A stretch of DNA of 64,000 bases from Anaerolineales bacterium (GCA_020634855.1 JACKAU010000021.1:74707-138706), one strand, 5' to 3'; positions 24,836-33,688 are shown, counted from the stretch's first letter. Notes: generated by a model from the sequence alone, not told the origin. A program made the numbers and translations.

Positions 24836-25012
24836 TCAACACTTTTCCCGCGTAATCAAACCATCCAAGTTGATAAGCAACTTACCCACTTCCTGATAGG
24901 ACAAACCACCCGCTAACAAATAAAATAAAGGATAAAACGCTAATGTCGCTACCGGCGCACGGGGTTCAGAAAAATGTATAAAACGTTTGCGTCGTTCGCG
25001 CCTTCTGCGGCT
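24836..25012 (-). pseudogene. Unassigned open-frame remnant
   Basis: A 58-codon open frame with no start codon, bounded upstream by an in-frame TAG. It ends YQEVGKLLINLDGLI and then stops at 24836. It has a basic beginning (RRRRERRKRF) and a hydrophobic middle, and looks like the tail of a longer lost protein. No family is recognised. Confidence 0.25.
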
Positions 25013-25110
25013 CTAGCGTTGAAAATTCTGGTGGCTCGATGAATTTCTCCTTGAAGTGAACCCATAATTGCCGAGTAGAAACGAATGTTCTACAATTGAG
25101 ACAATGATAG

Positions 25111-25147
25111 AATCCAACTGAGGTGGTCTTGAGTTGGATTGTTTTTT
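25111..25147 (+). terminator. Intrinsic terminator 40 bp before the DUF1801 gene
   Basis: AATCCAACT and AGTTGGATT form a 9-bp stem with a 12-base loop, followed by GTTTTTT. Placed just upstream of a start codon, it either ends the antitoxin transcript or acts as an attenuator. Confidence 0.75.
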
Positions 25148-25187
25148 AAACCCACCGTGATCAAAGAAAGGCATCAGGATTTCCAGA

Positions 25188-25622
25188 ATGAACCCGCTAC
25201 AAATTGAAAACGCAGACGTCGCCGCGGTTTTTGAGCAGTATCCGGCGAGAATGAGAGACAAGTTACTGTTCCTGCGGCGATTAATCATCGAAACAGCGGC
25301 CACAACTGAAGGCGTGGGCGAGTTGGAGGAGACGTTGAAATGGGGCGAGCCAAGCTATCTGACGCCCCAGACCAAAAGTGGCAGCACGGTCAGGATCGAT
25401 TGGAAAAAGAAAAAAGAAGATGAATACGCCATGTATTTCAAATGTACGACGACGTTGGTGGAGAGTTTTCGAGAGAAATATCCGACGGAATTCAAGTATG
25501 GCGGCAATCGGAGCATTATATTTAACGAAGACGATGACGTACCCGTGGAGGCATTGAAAGATTGTATCGCGATGGCCTTGACCTATCATCTGCGGAAAAA
25601 GTCAAAAAAGCGCCAGAAATGA
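25188..25622 (+). CDS. DUF1801 domain protein
   Basis: A 144-residue cytosolic protein of the YdhG/DUF1801 group. The signature parts are ARMRDKLLFLRRLI at the start, the central EETLKWGEPSYLT motif and a basic tail (KKSKKRQK). Frataxin-like iron binding has been proposed for some members, but its function here is unknown. It is monocistronic, with a terminator-like hairpin in front. Confidence 0.85.
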   Translation: MNPLQIENADVAAVFEQYPARMRDKLLFLRRLIIETAATTEGVGELEETLKWGEPSYLTPQTKSGSTVRIDWKKKKEDEYAMYFKCTTTLVESFREKYPTEFKYGGNRSIIFNEDDDVPVEALKDCIAMALTYHLRKKSKKRQK

Positions 25623-25677
25623 GGCGGGAGACCCACTCACTCACCCCGGATGCTAATCATAATCTAAAGGAAAAATA

Positions 25678-25905
25678 ATGAAACCTTGTCCAGAATGTAA
25701 ATCAAACAATGTCTATCGGTACAAACAACCCGTCGATGCTGCGGGCCCGTATGGTCCGGACTTGCTGCCGAAATTGGCCCCCGGCATATTTTCTCAAGCG
25801 AAATTAGTGACGGTGGTCTGTATTGACTGTGGTTATATCAGGCTTTACGCCTCTAAAGACGCATTGAAAAAGCTTGAGAAGTCTGAGCATTGGGTACCCG
25901 CTTAG
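25678..25905 (+). CDS. Small zinc-ribbon protein
   Basis: A 75-residue protein with two cysteine knuckles, CPEC at residues 4-7 and CIDC in the second half, which together would bind one zinc. AAAGGA precedes the ATG. No catalytic domain is present. It resembles the many short zinc-ribbon proteins of unknown role. Confidence 0.7.
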   Translation: MKPCPECKSNNVYRYKQPVDAAGPYGPDLLPKLAPGIFSQAKLVTVVCIDCGYIRLYASKDALKKLEKSEHWVPA

Positions 25906-25930
25906 GGTCTTATCCTGTGTCCTCTGAATA

Positions 25931-26084
25931 TCCTCTCGCAAACCTTTTGTGGCAAAGTAAGCTATGCTATACTTGACGCATCTTCGATTTTCGACCACAC
26001 CTTGATGCTTTCTGTTGCTACGACCGAACCTTATACCTTTTTAGTTGGAAATGTTACGCTATCGCCTAACCATATACCCATAGA
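25931..26084 (+). repeat. Dispersed ~160-bp repeat, copy B
   Basis: The same ordered blocks as copy A: AAACCTTTTGTGGCAA, GCTATGCTATACTTGA, CATCTTCGATTTTCGACC, GGAAATGTTACGCTATCGCC and CATATACCCAT. The extended -10 has its TATACT at 25968-25973. It sits just before the membrane-protein gene at 26096. Confidence 0.75.
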
Positions 26085-26095
26085 GAGGAGATGAC

Positions 26096-26698
26096 TTGAG
26101 CTTATTCCAAATCAGTTGGATTGTATCTTGCCTGGTTCTCTTGCTTCTGGCAATGGCGATCGGAAAGCAGACCACGAACAGGTTGCTCGGCATCCTAATC
26201 GACGGGCGGGGCCGGTACAGTCTCACCCATTTTCAAATTGTTGTATGGACCCTCGTAATTCTCTCGTCGGCCATCGGAGTTCTGATCGCGGATGGCTTCA
26301 ACCCGACCAACTTCGGATTTTCGCCGCAACTGTTGGGGCTTATGGGCATCAGCGCCGGCTCGGCGGTGCTGGCAACCAGTGTGAAGGGCAGCAAAGACGC
26401 GCCGGGGTCAACGGCTAACGTCGCGCGGGCAGGAACCTTCACCCTCAGCGACAATACAACGACGACGATTACCCCCCATTTTGCGCAGATATGGTTAGAA
26501 GAAGAAGGGGATCAAGCGGACAAGGTCGTCGACATCACGAAGTATCAGAATTTTATTTTCACGCTGGTCGTTGTGGGTTTCTACGTGACGATCGCCTGGA
26601 ATACCGGCGGACTCCCCGTCCTCCCGGACAACGTGGTGTGGTTAGTCGGTATCAGCCACGCCGGTTACGTCGGCGCCAAAGTCCCCAATAAGACATGA
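26096..26698 (+). CDS. Four-helix membrane protein of unknown function
   Basis: A 200-residue protein with about four transmembrane segments (residues 5-20, 48-66, 77-95 and 150-170). Between the first two is LIDGRGRYSLTHFQ, a motif seen in other uncharacterised bacterial membrane proteins. The TTG start is forced: GAGGAG lies five bases before it and the nearby ATG runs straight into a stop. A dispersed repeat with a promoter-like element lies upstream. No function can be given. Confidence 0.75.
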   Translation: MSLFQISWIVSCLVLLLLAMAIGKQTTNRLLGILIDGRGRYSLTHFQIVVWTLVILSSAIGVLIADGFNPTNFGFSPQLLGLMGISAGSAVLATSVKGSKDAPGSTANVARAGTFTLSDNTTTTITPHFAQIWLEEEGDQADKVVDITKYQNFIFTLVVVGFYVTIAWNTGGLPVLPDNVVWLVGISHAGYVGAKVPNKT

Positions 26699-26761
26699 AG
26701 GTGGCCGTTCACCGCGGCTGAGTTATCCGTAAAGAGAAAAAGTTCATTAGGAGAAGCAAGT

Positions 26762-27202
26762 TTGGATAGAGATTTTATTTCAAAGAACTCCATTGTCATT
26801 AAGGCCCCTATGGCTAAAGTGTGGGAGTCGTTAGTCAATCCCGAAATAGCTAAAACATATTTCTGGGGTGCAGAAGTTACTACTGATTGGCAAGTAGGCA
26901 GCCCCATCATATTTAGCGGCGAGTTTAATGGCAATAAGTATGAAGAAAAAGGAACTATATTGCAGTTCAAACCTGAAAAGCTACTTCAATATACGCATTG
27001 GAGTAATCTTGAGGGTATTCCCGATGTGCCGGAGAATTACCGCCAGTGGTCTTTTGAACTATTAGCCGAAGGACCGGATGTTACTCTATCAATTACTGAA
27101 GATAACATCCCTACGGAGCAACAAAGAAAACGTTCAGATGAGTTTTGGAATGAGGTTCTTAACACCATAAAGCAGCTCTTGGAAAAGAATGACGGAACGT
27201 AA
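26762..27202 (+). CDS. SRPBCC/AHSA1-family protein
   Basis: A 146-residue START-like protein of the AHSA1 group. It begins with the typical IVIKAPMAKVWESLVNPE strand-helix, has WQVGSPIIFSG, and ends in a long C-terminal helix (FWNEVLNTIKQLL). Such proteins bind hydrophobic ligands or assist Hsp90, but orphan members rarely have a known role. The TTG start follows AGGAGAAG. Confidence 0.85.
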   Translation: MDRDFISKNSIVIKAPMAKVWESLVNPEIAKTYFWGAEVTTDWQVGSPIIFSGEFNGNKYEEKGTILQFKPEKLLQYTHWSNLEGIPDVPENYRQWSFELLAEGPDVTLSITEDNIPTEQQRKRSDEFWNEVLNTIKQLLEKNDGT

Positions 27203-27242
27203 AATAGAAAGCCACTTTGGAACGCCTGCGCCCACTGAAAAA

Positions 27243-27403
27243 TCCCCTTTCAAACCTTTTGCGGCCAAGCGAGGTATGCTATACTTGAAATAGCTTCGTT
27301 TTTGACCTCGCTTGGATGTTTTATATTCTCACCCAGTTTGTTTAATGAAAAAGTTAAGTCATTGGCCTAATCAGATACAATGACAATGCCGGCGTAAAGA
27401 TGG
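27243..27403 (+). repeat. Dispersed ~160-bp repeat, copy C
   Basis: Blocks TCAAACCTTTTGCGGCC, GAGGTATGCTATACTTGA, GCTTCGTTTTTGACCTCG, GAAAAAGTTAAGTCATTGGCC and GCGTAAAGATGG match copy A in order and spacing. TATACT is at 27290-27295, upstream of the nucleotidyltransferase gene. Confidence 0.8.
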
Positions 27404-27466
27404 CTAGAGTTTGGGCCGGCTAAGCAGAGACATGGGGCCGTTCAAATACAATTTGAGAGAGGATTG

Positions 27467-28327
27467 ATGGATAAGAACGATTCGGCGCAGTTGGACCTCG
27501 CCAACCAAATTGTTGAGCATTTCAAAGGTATCCCTGGTGTGGAAGCGATGGCTCTGGGTGGTTCTCAAACCAGCGGCTCGTTGGATACGCACTCAGATAT
27601 TGATTTATACGTCTATACCTACGACATCATTCCCCTGAGTAGTCGCCAGTCGATAGTCCAAAAATTGGGGGCGAGCAAAGCTGATCTCAACCTGACCTTT
27701 TGGGGCCTCGGCGACGAGTGGTTTGACTTAGAAACAGGGATTGAAGTTGATATTATTTATTGGGATCGATTATGGATAGAAGATCAGTTAGAACGGGTCC
27801 TCGTTTCTCATCAGGCCAGTATGGGCTACTCAACCTGTTTTTGGCATACGGTGTTGAACTCGAAAATACTGTTTGACCGGCAAGGTTGGTTGGCCAAGTT
27901 ACAGGAAAAATCCAGCCAACCCTATCCTGAGCCGCTAAAACACGCCATTATAGCTAAGAACCATCCTGTGTTGAGGACGGTCATTCCTTCATACTATGTT
28001 CAAATAAAAAAGGCTGTTGAGCGGCGGGATTTAATCAGCATTAACCATCGTCTGGCCGCTTTATTGGCCAGTTATTTTGATGTGTTATTGGCGATCAATG
28101 AAGTCAGGCATCCAGGCGAGAAAAAATTATTGAAGTTTGTGTTGGATTATTGTTCGAAAAGGCCGATGGGCTTCCAAAGACAGATGGAAGCGGTTCTGCA
28201 CGGGGCCGCCACGGCTGACAAGGTGTTGCTTGACCAATTGGATGAGCTATTGGACAGTTTAGATGAGTTATTGGTCGAGGCAGGAATTGATCCGGCCCAG
28301 ACGTTACTATTAGATAAAATGGTCTAA
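27467..28327 (+). CDS. DUF4037-like nucleotidyltransferase
   Basis: A 286-residue protein with the polymerase-beta-type nucleotidyltransferase motif GGSQTSGSLDTHSDIDLY near residues 31-48, a third acidic strand (EVDIIYWD), and an all-helical C-terminal half. Relatives include aminoglycoside nucleotidyltransferases and DUF4037 proteins, but resistance cannot be assumed. The ATG is preferred over the TTG one codon upstream. The next gene starts on the very next base after the stop, so the two are co-transcribed. Confidence 0.8.
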   Translation: MDKNDSAQLDLANQIVEHFKGIPGVEAMALGGSQTSGSLDTHSDIDLYVYTYDIIPLSSRQSIVQKLGASKADLNLTFWGLGDEWFDLETGIEVDIIYWDRLWIEDQLERVLVSHQASMGYSTCFWHTVLNSKILFDRQGWLAKLQEKSSQPYPEPLKHAIIAKNHPVLRTVIPSYYVQIKKAVERRDLISINHRLAALLASYFDVLLAINEVRHPGEKKLLKFVLDYCSKRPMGFQRQMEAVLHGAATADKVLLDQLDELLDSLDELLVEAGIDPAQTLLLDKMV

Positions 28328-28810
28328 ATGCAGACGATAACTTTTGATTACTCCCCGGAACTCGTCAAGCAAGTCACCGGCCGATTTATAATGCGCCAAA
28401 TAATGGGGACATCGGTCTTGGTGATTGCCGTTGGTTTGGCCGGTATTATAACCTTAATCGCCGGCGGACGAGGTTTGTTTCAAGGCGCCAGTATTACGGT
28501 GTTGGTGGGATATTTTTGGCTTTGGTTCAGGTATTATCGTAACGCTGTCAAAACAGCGAATGAGCTGGCCAATCGGTCGATAACGGTGAAATTTGATGAA
28601 GAAGATGTCAGCTTTCAGAGCGCCGATCATCTGTCTGTTGTTAAATGGTCAAGAGTCAAGAAGATTCAAAAACTAAACGAGGCCTGGCTGTTTCATATCT
28701 ATTCCGATAGCCATTATAGCCTGGTTCCCACCTCACGTCTGGATGACGAATTGAAAGCGTTTATCGAACAAAGAATAGTTAAACATGGCGGGCAAATCGT
28801 AAAGGGCTGA
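28328..28810 (+). CDS. YcxB-like membrane protein
   Basis: A 160-residue protein with two transmembrane helices (about 26-46 and 50-68), then a cytosolic beta-rich domain (ITVKFDEEDVSFQS, VVKWSRVKKIQKL, YSLVPTSRL) typical of YcxB-like proteins. Its start abuts the stop of the nucleotidyltransferase gene. The function of the family is unknown. Confidence 0.75.
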   Translation: MQTITFDYSPELVKQVTGRFIMRQIMGTSVLVIAVGLAGIITLIAGGRGLFQGASITVLVGYFWLWFRYYRNAVKTANELANRSITVKFDEEDVSFQSADHLSVVKWSRVKKIQKLNEAWLFHIYSDSHYSLVPTSRLDDELKAFIEQRIVKHGGQIVKG

Positions 28811-28827
28811 GTGTTAATAGCTGAAAC

Positions 28828-29676
28828 ATGAAAAGAATGCATTTGAAACCCACTGGCTGGTACATCGTCAAACGTTTTGCCAAAATACCTTTAAACATCG
28901 CGCTGGTGCTCATTATGGCCGCTGCCTGTAATCGGGCTTCGACGCAGCCGCCCAGCTATGGCGGGAAAGTTCACTATGCTCAGGGGCAGCCGCTCAACTT
29001 TCCTGACGTGACCGTGGAATTTGTGGGCAAAAGAGAGGCTCCCGCTTCAGTTGATTATCCGCGAGGGATGACCTTTTATGATTTCAAAGTTTATCAGGGT
29101 AACCAGGCGCAGCTTGTGTCCTGGAGCGCCGGCGCCGGCGATATCGGCCCCACGCTGTTTGAACTGGCCGGAAATCGATATGCCTTAGAGTTGGCGATGT
29201 CCGACAAACTGGGGTCTTTGGGGCAGGATGAATTAGTCTTATGGCGCGAGGTCAGCCCCACTGCCGAACCCCCCACGTCTACCCCTGCCCCTACGCCGAT
29301 TTTGCCCACGCCAACATCTTTGCCGCCGGTCACCATAACGCTGGGGCAGCCGTTTAGCCTGGCCCTTAATCAATATGGCCGGCTGGACTCGACCGGGCTG
29401 GGGGTTGAATTTTATGAGCTGGTTGAAGATACGCGCTGTCCGCGCCAGGTCGTCTGTGAATCGGCGGGGTGGGCCAGCCTTGGCATCTACGTTTGGAAAA
29501 CCAACATAGAACCCATTGAATTGACCCTGAATACCGACCCCTTGGCCAATAAAAATGTGGTCTCGTATGATGAGTATCAGGTTCGGCTGCTTAGCCTTGA
29601 CCCTTATCCTGAAACGCTGGAACCAAAGATTCCGCCGCGAGTGTATGTGGCCACGTTTATCGTATCAAAAAAATAA
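28828..29676 (+). CDS. Lipoprotein with Pro/Thr-rich linker
   Basis: A 282-residue exported protein. The N-terminal hydrophobic stretch ends in a lipobox-like IMAAAC with Cys34. Two beta-rich halves are joined by a linker rich in PTPT-like repeats (about 148-170). The second half has a Cys pair (RCPRQVVC) that could form a disulphide. A later ATG (28840) is also possible. No family is recognised. It follows the YcxB-like gene by 17 bp and may belong to the same operon. Confidence 0.65.
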   Translation: MKRMHLKPTGWYIVKRFAKIPLNIALVLIMAAACNRASTQPPSYGGKVHYAQGQPLNFPDVTVEFVGKREAPASVDYPRGMTFYDFKVYQGNQAQLVSWSAGAGDIGPTLFELAGNRYALELAMSDKLGSLGQDELVLWREVSPTAEPPTSTPAPTPILPTPTSLPPVTITLGQPFSLALNQYGRLDSTGLGVEFYELVEDTRCPRQVVCESAGWASLGIYVWKTNIEPIELTLNTDPLANKNVVSYDEYQVRLLSLDPYPETLEPKIPPRVYVATFIVSKK

Positions 29677-29822
29677 GGGGATGTTAACGCCATCACCGCA
29701 GTTGACTGGCTCAAAAAGACTAATTTTTTAGTCGTGAATTGTTGTTATAAAAAATTTAGTTGTGTGGTTTATTTGGGGCGCAAATAGGTCCACTTATTGT
29801 CTAATAGGGTTATTTTTTTCGA

Positions 29823-30137
29823 TTAGGCCGTAACAGCAAACTGTTTTTTTCGACGAGTAATGATGGCCTCAACGTGTCGTGGCCAATCGTGCAGTACGGA
29901 TGGGTCGATATCCGCCCCAGTCGGCCAGACAATCGTTCCCAAATCAGCCTCTAACCGGACTTGATTGAAAAGCTTCAAGTCGCGAAGTGGACCAAAGATG
30001 GGTCCTAACAAAATGGGTTCAAAGTCGATGATCTGTTCCGTACCGTCCTCAAACTCAATTCGGAGGGTATAGTCAGCCACGATCTCAAAACCAGTTACAT
30101 CGTAAAGATTGTAATCTTGAACTTCATATTGTGTCAT
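29823..30137 (-). CDS. DUF2442 protein
   Basis: A 104-residue protein with the DUF2442 pattern: DVTGFEIVADYTLRIEF, an acidic strand turning at FEDG, then ILLGPIFGPLRD and TIVWPTGADIDPSVLHD. DUF2442 proteins often lie beside DUF4160 proteins, as here (22 bp apart), in toxin-antitoxin-like pairs. The second Met is chosen as start because GGGAG lies nine bases before it and touches the first. Confidence 0.85.
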   Translation of the reverse strand: MTQYEVQDYNLYDVTGFEIVADYTLRIEFEDGTEQIIDFEPILLGPIFGPLRDLKLFNQVRLEADLGTIVWPTGADIDPSVLHDWPRHVEAIITRRKKQFAVTA

Positions 30138-30159
30138 AAATCTCATCTCCCGGCAGTTT

Positions 30160-30426
30160 CTAACTTAATCCGTCAATTTTATCAAGTGGTTGTTCTTGTT
30201 CTATGCGCTGCCAATTTTCAAGCAGTTCTTCTCCGTGTATTTCGGCCCAGGCTAGAATAAGTCTTTGTTGCTTTCTGGGCATTGCGCCGGCTAACATAGC
30301 CGGGGGCATAATTGTGAAACTGGCTTTATACTCTCCAAAGCGGGCGTGAAAGTGTGGCAGTTGATGATAACCAAATTCGTAATACATGGTAATAATAATA
30401 CCGTAAAATCGCGATATTTCAGGCAT
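30160..30426 (-). CDS. DUF4160 protein
   Basis: An 88-residue protein with the DUF4160 hallmarks: start MPEISRFYGIIITMYY, the HFHARFGEYKASF strand, and a C-terminal helix LILAWAEIHGEELLENW. It is the usual partner of DUF2442. It begins two bases after the stop of the upstream nucleotidyltransferase gene and so is translationally coupled to it. Biochemistry is unknown. Confidence 0.87.
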   Translation of the reverse strand: MPEISRFYGIIITMYYEFGYHQLPHFHARFGEYKASFTIMPPAMLAGAMPRKQQRLILAWAEIHGEELLENWQRIEQEQPLDKIDGLS

Positions 30427-30428
30427 TT

Positions 30429-30749
30429 TCAAATATCATAAATAACTTCTAATGATTTCAATACATCATCTTTGATCAAAGATTTCAGCCCATCACGCAG
30501 CACCAAATCAACGTCACGCTGTAATAAAGCTGACAAATCCAACTGCATCCCGGCCAAATCCATGAGGGTTAGGGTTTCGTCAGCACCCGGTTCAAACTCA
30601 ATTAAAACATCAACGTCGCTGTCCGGCCCAAAATCATCACGCAGCACCGAGCCAAACAGAGCCATTTCTTGAATTCGATGCTGACGGCAAAAGGCGGCAA
30701 TCGCTTCCGTTGGGATGGGCAGTGAGAGGCGGTGCGGAGTTGTCTCCAT
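30429..30749 (-). CDS. MNT-type minimal nucleotidyltransferase
   Basis: A 106-residue minimal nucleotidyltransferase. The motif GSVLRDDFGPDSDVDVLIEF holds the GS and DxD catalytic residues, and VDLVLRDGL gives the third acid. In MNT-HEPN systems this is the antitoxin that AMPylates a HEPN toxin. No HEPN gene is next to it; instead DUF4160 and DUF2442 genes follow, forming a three-gene cassette. Confidence 0.88.
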   Translation of the reverse strand: METTPHRLSLPIPTEAIAAFCRQHRIQEMALFGSVLRDDFGPDSDVDVLIEFEPGADETLTLMDLAGMQLDLSALLQRDVDLVLRDGLKSLIKDDVLKSLEVIYDI

Positions 30750-30828
30750 TTTTCATCCTCCATTGCTTTCCGATATCATAACAGATTTTTAGCCAAGGTT
30801 CAAACAAAATAGAAGGCTCGTGCAACAT

Positions 30829-32346
30829 TCACTCGATGGGGAGTATCCACCGTTTCGGCAGAAGACTGTTTTGCTGCTGCGATAAATCCACAGTCGGGTC
30901 GATCAATAACCGGCTGGAGCGGCCGTTGAAACTGACGTAAGCCTCGGCTCGGATTTCGAGATCGGACTGATTGGGACCGGCCAGCCGCCTCTCCAGATAG
31001 TGGGCGAATTCCAAAATCATATCGGGTTGGAACGACATCTGCTTTTCTTGCTGGTAGGTCAGGTAATCGCGGGGATAGACGGTCCATTCCTGGCCGGTGT
31101 TGGGGTCGCGGACGAGAAAGAGGGTGAAGCCGGTTTTTTCGACCAGCATCACGCGCCAGGAAAAGCGGAAGCCTTCTTCGGTCCAGAGGACGCTGCCGGG
31201 GTACAGCCAATGGCGTAGGGGGATGAGGATTTGGAGGATGAAGAACAGGCTTAGCAGGATGAGAATGAGGCGTTCGGTTCGGGATGGTTGAGGGGAGTGA
31301 TGGTTGTTATTGGGAGAATTCGAGGGGCGGTTTGAGGCGGAGGTTGTCGCCGTAGATAATGAGAGTGTCGAGATTTTAGTGGGTGAGATCGGGCTGAGGC
31401 CGGCTGAAGCCTCGACCCCGGAGGCAAAGGTTAATTTCATCGGCAGCAGGCGACCGGGAAGCGTGTGATCAACGCGAACGGACAGGCGGTGGAAAATCGT
31501 TCGGATGAACGTGATAGCCGCTTGGTAATCTTGTTCGGAAAAGAAGATGGTCGTGCAGGCGATCATAATCCACGGAAACATGCCGATGGGGAACAGCTTG
31601 GCGGTCATCAGGTGAAAGCCGATGACGGTTAGATAAGCGGCCGGGCGGGTTTTGCGCCACAGCAGGAAAAAGGGGATGGTTAGATCGTAGATAGCCCCGC
31701 TCCAACTCATCAGGTAGGCGAACCAGGTGTGATCGAACAGAAAGCCGATGAATGGGAAGCCGGTTTGCGCGGCCAGCCACAGCTTGAGCGGCATCGCCTG
31801 AAAAAGCCAGTCGCCGTTAAGCTTGGCGATACCGGCAAAGACGTAGACCAGCCCCAACTGTACCCGGATGGCGAAAATGGTCCAACGCGGCACGACGCCG
31901 GTTTTTAGCGCCGGCCACAGCCAGCTATCGAGGGAACCACTGCGATGCAGCGGCAAAAAAATCAATAGAAAACTGAGCAGTGAGATAAAGTAGTAGTGAT
32001 TGAGGTAGTAGGTTTTATCGAGCAGTTCGGTGTAGGTGAACAGCAAGAAAAAAGCGATGATGGCGGCGCGGTACATAAAACCCAACGCAATGAACAGCGC
32101 GGCAAGCGCTACCAGCCCGAAAACGAGATACAGCCCAACGCCGGGCAGCGGTTTGACCCAGGAGAAGCCGTAATAAGTAAAGTGGAATTCCGGCTTGAGA
32201 TAAAAGGCCTCGATCCAGCCGTTCGCCATAAAGCGAATCGTGCTGGCCAGCATCAACAGACCGAACAGGACTCTAAAAACCACCAACGGTAAAATTGAAA
32301 CCGGTTGGCGTAAGTCCGGCAGCCGGCCGGTTAGTTTAGTCGCCAT
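30829..32346 (-). CDS. HTTM-domain membrane protein
   Basis: A 505-residue protein with the HTTM fold (related to vitamin-K-dependent gamma-carboxylase): many transmembrane segments, with conserved TYTELLDKTYYLNHYYF, VQLGLVYVFAGIAKLNGDWL and FHLMTAKLFPIGMFPW. After the membrane part, a low-complexity Ser/Pro/Asn linker (about 310-350) leads to one more helix and a soluble C-terminal domain. Its start overlaps the end of the imelysin gene by 11 bp. HTTM proteins recur in imelysin loci, so a role in iron handling or protein modification there is likely but unproven. Confidence 0.88.
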   Translation of the reverse strand: MATKLTGRLPDLRQPVSILPLVVFRVLFGLLMLASTIRFMANGWIEAFYLKPEFHFTYYGFSWVKPLPGVGLYLVFGLVALAALFIALGFMYRAAIIAFFLLFTYTELLDKTYYLNHYYFISLLSFLLIFLPLHRSGSLDSWLWPALKTGVVPRWTIFAIRVQLGLVYVFAGIAKLNGDWLFQAMPLKLWLAAQTGFPFIGFLFDHTWFAYLMSWSGAIYDLTIPFFLLWRKTRPAAYLTVIGFHLMTAKLFPIGMFPWIMIACTTIFFSEQDYQAAITFIRTIFHRLSVRVDHTLPGRLLPMKLTFASGVEASAGLSPISPTKISTLSLSTATTSASNRPSNSPNNNHHSPQPSRTERLILILLSLFFILQILIPLRHWLYPGSVLWTEEGFRFSWRVMLVEKTGFTLFLVRDPNTGQEWTVYPRDYLTYQQEKQMSFQPDMILEFAHYLERRLAGPNQSDLEIRAEAYVSFNGRSSRLLIDPTVDLSQQQNSLLPKRWILPIE

Positions 32347-33556
32347 CGCTGTCGTTAAAGGTCATCGTTACCGCTAGATGATTGGCCATATCGGCTTTGA
32401 TTAAAACGATCAGCTTACGGGCCTCATTGTAAACTAGCTCCACCTGATCGGGCTGGTTTTCCATTGCCTGGTGAAGCGGCTCGTCGATGGCCTCCAGCGC
32501 GGCCTGGGTGGTCTTGATTTGATCGTTGATCACCTTCGACAGCGGTTGGCCTTCATACTCGGCCCCGACATAGTCAAGGTAGTCATCAAAGCCAGGCTGT
32601 TGACCGGCTTCGCTGCCGCCGTTAAACACGGTGGCAAAGCCCTCAAAGTTGCTGTGAAGCAGTTGGCCGGAGATACCGCTCAACTCCGCTTCGACCAACT
32701 CCGGTCGAACCCCGGCTTGAGACGTTTTCCCCAACGGATGCCCAATTTTCCGTTTGACGATATCTTCCAGGCTGGCGGCCATTTGGTTGACCAGTAAACT
32801 GATCGAAGCTTGGGGATCGCCGCCGTCCGCCTCGGCGTTGATAAAAACCCCGGCGTAATTGTCACCTTCGGCGGCCCAAATGTCGAGCAACTCTTTGGCT
32901 TTGTTGTTGAGATTTTCCGTGGCGGCCACCAGATACTGCATCCGTTTTGAACCGGTTGGGCCATCGGTAAAGGTGCTGACCAGTTGGGCGTTCCCCGCCG
33001 GATTAAAAATTAGGTATTCGATGGCCGGCAAGCCTTTGGTTGTTGAGCCGATGGAGTCGATCAGCGGCTCATCAATGGTCTCTTGATCGGCGATGAGCGA
33101 CTCGATAAAGTCAACGTTGGTCGGCCACTTGTCGATTTTGTTGTAGATCTCCATAAATGACACCAAATCGCCGTTGGCATTGCGAAAAGACCCCAACTCA
33201 AAAAATACCAACCGGTTCCAGCCCATCGCTGCCTGCTGCCAGGCTTGTTGGACCGCTTCTAAGTTGGCCTCGGTCGGATCATCGCGAAACTGATGAGCGG
33301 CGGCTTCCAAGGCGGCGGCCTGTTCCCCAAAATCTTCGAGCAGCGGCACAATCACCTTGTCGGCCATATTGGCCAGCAGTTCATGGCGATCAAACCCGCT
33401 GCCGGTAACCATTTCTTCGGTAGGCGGCGCGGCTTCCTGGGTCTCAGATACTTCAGGCTGCGCCGATGAGTTGCAACCGGCGAGGAGTAGATAAATTAGC
33501 CCGATTAGGCTAAAGGTGATCATCGAGCGAGTGGTTAAAGGGAGTGAACGCTTCAC
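32336..33556 (-). CDS. Imelysin-family lipoprotein 2 (variant motif)
   Basis: A 406-residue lipoprotein (lipobox LAGC, Cys28; GTG start) of the imelysin / IrpA type, a helical family linked to iron uptake. The usual GxHxxE motif reads GLPAIE at 175-180, with Pro177 where His is expected, so metal binding may differ from that of the first imelysin in this operon. FMEIYNKIDKWPTNVDF and the C-terminal helices fit the family. It overlaps the HTTM gene by 11 bp. Confidence 0.87.
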   Translation of the reverse strand: MKRSLPLTTRSMITFSLIGLIYLLLAGCNSSAQPEVSETQEAAPPTEEMVTGSGFDRHELLANMADKVIVPLLEDFGEQAAALEAAAHQFRDDPTEANLEAVQQAWQQAAMGWNRLVFFELGSFRNANGDLVSFMEIYNKIDKWPTNVDFIESLIADQETIDEPLIDSIGSTTKGLPAIEYLIFNPAGNAQLVSTFTDGPTGSKRMQYLVAATENLNNKAKELLDIWAAEGDNYAGVFINAEADGGDPQASISLLVNQMAASLEDIVKRKIGHPLGKTSQAGVRPELVEAELSGISGQLLHSNFEGFATVFNGGSEAGQQPGFDDYLDYVGAEYEGQPLSKVINDQIKTTQAALEAIDEPLHQAMENQPDQVELVYNEARKLIVLIKADMANHLAVTMTFNDSDGD

Positions 33557-33594
33557 AAAGGTGACCTTTCTCTTGTAAACTACTCAGCCATCAG

Positions 33595-33688
33595 GTCATT
33601 TCGAGCGACGAAGGAAAGAGAAATCCCTCGGAAGAGTATTTGCAACCGGAAGCTGTAGGGATTTCTCCGCCTGCGGCTACGAAATGAC
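33595..33688. repeat. GTCATTTCG inverted-repeat element
   Basis: GTCATTTCG...AGAAATCCCT is mirrored by AGGGATTTCT...CGAAATGAC. Elements of this type are frequent between genes of many bacteria. It fills most of the 151-bp gap between the second imelysin and the di-heme gene and could form a hairpin in the operon mRNA. Confidence 0.75.
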
